The notes beneath the pieces are model-generated. The model was not told the DNA's origin. It worked only from the letters and a program-made list of their open reading frames with translations, and made no database searches. Positions 58,864-64,000 of a stretch of DNA of 64,000 nucleotides are shown piece by piece. How positions within the stretch are numbered: position 1 is the stretch's first letter; every line of letters begins with the position of its first letter. The stretch comes from Ulva prolifera (lineage: Eukaryota > Chlorophyta > Ulvophyceae > Ulvales > Ulvaceae): assembly GCA_023078555.1 (NCBI GenBank), contig CM041201.1, positions 7,075,172-7,139,171 on the forward strand, written 5' to 3'. A program made the translations under genes and the position numbers.

Positions 58864-59040
58864 GGTATCCCTGCAAGGCCCCGGCAGATAAATCAGCAGC
58901 AGTTCACAGGGCCGGCAAGTTCTTTGGAAGTTGCCTCACAGGCCAGTAATCTGTAATGCAGCCATTACCACGATGCACTAACTTCACTCCACGCAAGACA
59001 ATTCATTCTCTTCACCCTCCGCCATGGTACCATACAACAA
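58864..59040. other. Convergent 3' spacer between the transporter and Rab18
   Basis: Two genes end toward each other across 177 bases. No other feature is seen. Confidence 0.5.
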
Positions 59041-60283
59041 TTAGCATGAGCATGCATTGGCTTGCCCTGCCAAACGCTTCTTGTCCATATCCACACCCGT
59101 GGATCCCTTGGCCACCTGGGACAACTCGGGGCTCTCGAGGATCTTTCGCACCAATTCTTCAAATGCCTACAACGACGTCGCACTCAGAGAGTGACTGAAA
59201 AGAGATCATTGGGTGAGCATGGCCTGTGCAGCCTTTGAAGTGAAATCCAACACAGTACCTGGTTCACAGCAGTGTTGGCCTTGGCCGAAGTTTCCACGAA
59301 GAGGCAACCATTTGTCTTTGCAAATGCAGAGCCTTCTTGCCGCGAAACCTCCCTTTCTGAGTCCCTGACAAACACAAGCAATCAGCCAGAGCATCTGTGA
59401 TGAAGCGAGCAGGCGTCCACATCCAAATTATCCAGTACTGAGTTCCAACCTGTCAACTTTATTTGCCACGACCATCTTGATGGCACCCTCTACATTGCTG
59501 TGTTCCTCTACTTCTTGTAACCATGTATCTTGAATCGACTCGAATGTTTCACGCCTAGTCACATCATAAGCAAAGATGACCGCCTGCATTCATCAAATCA
59601 TGCACACCTGAGAGCAGATATGGCTGGTGCCATGCCGCATCCATCCTGTCACCACAATTGCAATCAGTTCCAGCAAGTGGTGTAATGGCGGGTTTGCCTG
59701 GTATTCAGGGCCATACATGGGCGCCACGGTAGTAGCTGCTCGTAAGAGTTCTGAAGCGCTCCTGCACGATCACCCAGGTTCCTCACGATACATACTGACG
59801 TGGTACGCCACTTGAGGCGTGATACGGGGATCACCTGCCCAGCAGTGTCCCAGATGGTGAGCTTGATTCTTTGAGAGTTCATGTCAATGAATTTCATGCG
59901 GAAGTCTACACCGATTGTTGGTGACAGGTCATCAAACCTGCACATCATACACACATCAGACAAATGTAGCTGTACCCAAAGGAAATATGCAGGAGAGATC
60001 GAATTGCTGTCGAGCGTGCACACGTAGATGGGCGAACCTGTCTTGCGTAAACCTGAGCAGCAACGCGCTCTTCCCTACTCCAGTATCACCTGTGAGTAGA
60101 ATATGGTCATGATGTTGGTATTTAATCGATAGTAAAGCATTCACAGACGCCGACCAATGCTATGAATCCGCAATCATAGAGAGCAGCCGTGTCGTTTTGG
60201 CATCGTGCAGTGGACGGAAAAGAATGCACACCTACTAGTAGAATTTTGAAAATGTGATCAAAGTTGTCATTTGCGTCCACCAT
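59041..60283 (-). CDS. RAB18: Rab18/RabC-type small GTPase
   Basis: Seven exons. Exon 1 (60283-60232, 52 bases) gives [18 protein letters not shown] split glycine joins it to exon 2 (from 60089): [18 protein letters not shown], the P-loop. Exon 3 has [16 protein letters not shown] (switch I) and [10 protein letters not shown]. Exon 4 has [15 protein letters not shown] (switch II). Exon 5 has [20 protein letters not shown] and VVANKVDR. Exon 6 has [20 protein letters not shown] and [13 protein letters not shown]. Exon 7 (from about 59170) reads [20 protein letters not shown] and ends NACSC, a double-cysteine geranylgeranylation site. The YRGAxG-like switch II and the APTIGVDF-type switch I favour RabC/Rab18, known for ER and lipid-droplet traffic. 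All residues needed for GTP binding are present. Confidence 0.94.
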
Positions 60284-60713
60284 CTTGCCAATACGTCGCT
60301 AATGTCTGTCGCTGGAAAGAAGACGCACAAATAGAGCAGCCCACGTCCACAACGAAGCGCGGCAGAAGAGACTACTCCTCTTGTCATGAGTATCGAAATC
60401 AATGGACAGAGGTCTAACACAAATTTAAAGGGCGCGCCGTGGTGCAGAAGCCGGATGGTGCGCATGCATTGTGTCGACATGCGATCGATCAACTTGTACG
60501 GTCAGGAGGCAACCATTGAGAGTACATGAGGCAACACTCCATATGCTCAGGTCATGCGGCTGAACAACCCACTCATAAGAATATCATTGTGCTAGACCTG
60601 TACCTCCGTCGTTGATTGATCTTGCTTACCATCACAGGCGGAGCTTTGCATTGCCAGGATCTGGTCAGCTCCAGTGGCGTCTCTCAAGTGGCCAAACCGC
60701 CTGCTGCAGCAGC
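60284..60713. other. Divergent spacer between Rab18 and the DUF1499 gene
   Basis: It should hold both promoters. An ATG-like frame from 60612 runs into the DUF1499 gene and could be its true start. Confidence 0.45.
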
Positions 60714-61610
60714 ATGAAGCTAAAAGGAATCAATGGGGTATCTTCGGCAGTACATAAGAGACGGATGGCATTGCCCCTAGTTCACTGGGCATACCGGGAA
60801 AACCTGCCAACCGATGCGTTGGCTTCATGTGCCTCTCTGGTGATCACAGGGATCTGTCTCTCTGGATTGCCTCCCGTAGCTGCAACTGCAGGTAAGGCTC
60901 TCTGAAGTTTTGTCACCATGCGGATACACGAGTCTTCGTGCAGCAGGGGGCTGCAGTGCAGTGACGTCACCAGAGCTGGTATCGCACACTCACCAGCAAC
61001 AGCGCAAATCCTGATGAGTGAATGCAGGGGAGATGCGGCCGTGTGATCCAAATGCTTCGTGTGTGTCTTCATCTGCCCTGCGTTCTCCCTCACAGTACAT
61101 GCCAGCATGGGATTTCGCTCCTACTGATCGAAACCAAGCGTTTGCTACACTGTTGTCAACCCTGAGGGAGCTGCAAGACGACGGAGCAGCCCAACTCTTG
61201 GAATCGGACCAACATCGGGGATATGTCAAAGCCAGAGTGCGGTACGAGCTGCGAGGTGCGCACAACATTGGAGTCGCTGTAACAATTTGCTTCGTTCTGG
61301 AGCCTAGCATATGTACTCAGCATGAGCCAAGGCTTACACCTCGGGCAGTCAGGTCCAGGCACCACAGCTCAACATGCATGCAGGCAAGGCTGACTGGGAT
61401 GTGCTGGAGGTGAAGCTGCGAGACGATCAGATTGCGCTTTTCAGAATGGAGTCTGATGTGTCACTCCCGAGCCCTCCAGGCTGCTTCTTCAAGAACTGCA
61501 TCAACGGGCCTCGAACACGTGGCCACGCCACCTCGTTCCAATCACGCCTAGGATGGCCTTCACTGGAGACCGATGAAGAGAAGGGATGGACGCCGCTGTT
61601 TCTACATTAG
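60714..61610 (+). CDS. DUF1499 protein, probably thylakoid lumen
   Basis: Three exons join in frame: up to 60892, 61028-61255 and 61384-61610. Exon 1 encodes a bipartite targeting sequence: MKLKGINGVSSAVHKRR, then a hydrophobic stretch, LASCASLVITGICLSGLPPV, ending AATA, a lumenal AxA cleavage site. Exon 2 has MRPCDPNASCVSS, the conserved NCVSS-like start of DUF1499, then MPAWDFAPTDRNQAFATLLS and HRGYVKARVRYEL. Exon 3 reads ADWDVLEVKLRDDQIALFRM, LPSPPGCFFKNCINGPRTRG and ends LETDEEKGWTPLFLH. DUF1499 has no settled function. The start could instead lie at 60612 in the same frame, giving a longer leader. Confidence 0.78.
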
Positions 61611-62469
61611 CATGTGTCGGCCAGCAGTGCTATGCTCAAACAGTGCACCAGGAACAGAACACCGTGCTCCTCTGTAGCAACGTTCAGCATTCAATTCGGA
61701 CTGTAACCATGCTGTATGGACTCAAGTGGCAGTTGCAGGTACTCTTCGTTCATGTGCACAAGCACATTGTCAGATCAGTCGATCAACACATGTCATCGCC
61801 CCTCCTACAGGTGTCATGCACCGTTGACTGGAAATGAAAATGGATTTGCTCGTCTGTTGCCGAGGACCAGTGTCAAGGTAGACAACATGACACATTCTCA
61901 TCAGCAACGGCATCACCTGGAATTGGGGATCAACTGTCCGCGCCACTTCCATGGCATATATTGTTGATAGGCTTCGGCTTTACAATTGCCTTGCAGTCAA
62001 TCACATCGAGATGTAGGCCTGCGGATACAATTGAGTGCCTTGAGTGGTACAGCTTACAGACACCGCTGAGCATACATCAGCGACAGGTAAGGCACTGCAG
62101 TCCCTCCCAGGCAGCAATCGTCACCAATTGCATGATGATCTGGCAGAGGCATCTGCCTGTGTCAGCATCGTTTTACAGAAACTAGGGCAGCTTGGAGGAC
62201 CGGACATGGCGTGCGGTGGACTGTACTGTACAACACCAGTCGTGCTCCTGGTGTGCAGCTAGCAGACCTCCATCCAGCGGCCTTCTGCATCGACTCCTGT
62301 TGCACGCTCCGAGAGGTTTACATCCACTTAGACTTGCATATGCAATCCAGTACAGGCTCAAAGCAGTTCAACATAATGAAAATGCCCAGAAGTTGTCCGG
62401 GGATGGCAACACAGCATGGCCTAGGGCAGTGCTGCAGGTTCCGGCAGGTGCCAATTTGGTAGGTGCATG
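61611..62469. other. Unresolved region
   Basis: Several GT...CAG pairs bound short open segments on the plus strand, for example MLYGLKWQLQ at 61711 and QLADLHPAAFCIDSC near 62260. I recognise no family. They could be exons of a small gene or a spliced non-coding RNA. Confidence 0.25.
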
Positions 62470-63763
62470 TTCGTATGTCAGACTGTACTGAAATAGTATT
62501 ATTCGGCCAGCCTTGTCGCCGTGGCGCAGTGACCACACACGAGGCAAGCTGTCAACAGTATACACCATCTGCTGGTTCATTGAACAGGCGTTCACAACAG
62601 CACCCCTGCATGGTACCATGAGTTGCGCAACAGCCCATTCATAGCTTATGATGATCAGGCTCAGTAGGAAGTCGTGGTATCTCACCTGCACTGCTCAATG
62701 TACCAGAGCGCGCTTGTCTGAACCAGCCACTCACTGCTGAAGCCATTCGTGACAGCCGCACAGAATCGGCCTTGCAATGTTGCGATTCACATGTATGCAT
62801 GCACTTGTACATGTTGTACCTGAAGTTTGCAACTTCTTTGATTTCTTGAACTGAGATCTCGATCCGTAAACATGCTCCAAAAGCAAAGCATCTTGCTGCG
62901 AACAAATGCCGATGGCGGCCTCTTGCCATGTTCGTTTTGATCTATTCGACCGCGGGGTAGTTTGGCTCTGGCACGTGAGGCACGCAGAGAGCTCATGCGC
63001 CATGTCTTCTGCATCTTCCCATCTAGCAACCGTGGCATCATCTTGCAGGCGGAGGAGCTTTGCAGCACCCTGTGCTTGATCATGCGCGCTGCGCTTCCTG
63101 CCCCAGAATTGCTGTACCTCAGCTTCACTGCACATGCTGTTATGCTCTGCCTGCGGTGTACACGGCATGCCGGCATCAGCACCTGTCAGAACAGATGCTT
63201 TCCTGATATGCGATCTGGCCATGACGTTCTCGCCACGTCCTGCTCGAAACGTAGTAATGTGTGACCTCGTGGCGTGTTCCGTTCGCGCTTCATCCTGCAG
63301 GCTTATCCGTTACGTGTCGGGAGAAAGCCGCGCACGTAGGAAACCGTCGCGTACAAAGTGCGTCACAACTCCACTAGCGGGCCTTACCATGTCACTGACA
63401 ACGTCATCTGAACATGTCTGACCCTTGATTACGTCCTCTCGGGCTTCCGATTCTTCAGACTCACTGGCACTCACTGAACACAACAATGGTGTCAGCACAC
63501 CGCACTGGCACAGCTCATTCGTTTGTTTCACCACAAACAAATCAAGCTCTCTAATATAACATCTTCTACTGTATCATCTTGCATTGTTGCAAACACCACG
63601 CTTTCGATGTCGACATGGGAACTAAGGCAAAGGCTTTCAAATTGCGAATGCACAACCCCACACTTATTGTCTCCCGCAGCCGTGAATAATCGATCTCAAA
63701 ATGCATCGCACCTACCAGAAGACTCTTGAAGATGTGATCGAAGCGATTGCTTGCATCCGCCAT
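62470..63763 (-). CDS. Candidate chimeric gene: Rab-like exon 1 spliced to an unknown acidic protein
   Basis: The first exon (63763-63712, 52 bases) reads MADASNRFDHIFKSLLV, nearly the same as Rab18 exon 1, with the same length, phase and GTAG/GTGYG donor context. No P-loop or other Rab block follows within the next 1.2 kb on this strand. Instead, an acceptor ending at 63474 opens in the right phase into SASESEESEAREDVIKG and DVVSDMVRPASGVVTHF. A 66-base intron then leads to EARTEHATRSHITTFRAGRG, followed by EAEVQQFWGRKRSAHDQAQ and AIGICSQQDALLLEHVYGSR. Further minus-strand segments near 62730-62480 read EWLVQTSALWYIEQC and NQQMVYTVDSLPRVWSLRH, the latter WD40-like. The joints are inferred and no family is recognised for the main body. 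Confidence 0.4.
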
Positions 63764-64000
63764 CGTGTTGCAAAGGAAAACGCGGGGCAAAGCACACGCA
63801 AACTCGGCGGCCCGCCACAGCAATCAGGTGGATGTTTTGATTACCGTTCCTGCGTTATGTATCTCTCCTGTTCTTTTGAAGACAGCGTGTTCCTGGAAAC
63901 ACGGCTGAGCGATTCCCGGTGCCACACAATCGATGGACGCATGCATGCAAGCGCGCATGCTGGCCTTTAGCTTTGGCGCACCCTCGGTTTTACACCACTG
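63764..64000. other. Right edge of window, no feature recognised
   Basis: This lies upstream of the Rab-like exon. TGCATGCA-type palindromes occur, as elsewhere in the window. Nothing else is supported. Confidence 0.4.

Overview
This window is nuclear DNA from a plastid-bearing eukaryote, most likely a green alga. The genes are split by many short introns with GT...TGCAG borders. They sit on both strands without operons, and several products are typical of the green lineage: a non-catalytic plastid Clp subunit (ClpR), a plastid peptide deformylase, a probable thylakoid-lumen DUF1499 protein, a plant-type CHIP ligase, plant-type CLASP, and a family 14 polysaccharide lyase like those of Chlorella and its viruses. 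I cannot name the species. Coordinates of spliced genes are gene spans; exon joints are given where reading frame and splice sites both agree.

Layout, left to right. A medium-chain dehydrogenase/reductase gene (1977-3376) carries a tandem repeat in its only intron. A non-autonomous hAT transposon follows (3636-4681) with a perfect 8-bp target duplication. RTF2 (minus, 5029-6753) diverges from a secreted PL14 lyase gene (plus, from 7482). A poorly resolved stretch contains one hypothetical gene (minus, 11129-11857). IMP3 (12949-13875) and an intron-containing tRNA-Ser(CGA) (15790-15892) come next. Then come argC (minus, 17031 to about 19227), PIG-M (19635-21639), a three-MIR SDF2-like protein (minus, 22807-23908), a CHIP/STUB1 U-box ligase (24821-27583), CLASP (28174-34927) and an alpha/beta hydrolase (minus, 35144 to about 36690). 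After 2.5 kb without a recognisable gene, ClpR (minus, 39176-41784) and peptide deformylase (plus, 42164-43570) form a divergent plastid-protein pair. A large HRQ1-type helicase occupies 44152 to about 52953 (minus).

A 5'-truncated non-LTR retrotransposon (54117-57494, minus) has an open reverse-transcriptase frame and a 17-bp target duplication. It lies just upstream of an SLC35B-type transporter (to 58863). Rab18/RabC (minus, 59041-60283) is followed by the lumenal DUF1499 gene (60714-61610). Near the right end is a second copy of the Rab first exon (63712-63763) that is not followed by Rab sequence. It can be spliced in frame to an unrelated acidic exon.

Functional themes are mixed housekeeping: proteostasis (CHIP, ClpR, deformylase, SDF2), genome maintenance (RTF2, HRQ1), ribosome and tRNA biology (IMP3, tRNA-Ser), the secretory pathway (PIG-M, SDF2, SLC35B, Rab18), arginine synthesis and microtubule control. 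The most unusual items are the two well-delimited mobile elements, the duplicated Rab exon 1, a probable GC-AG intron in CHIP, and the PL14 lyase with a proline-rich linker and a cysteine-rich tail.
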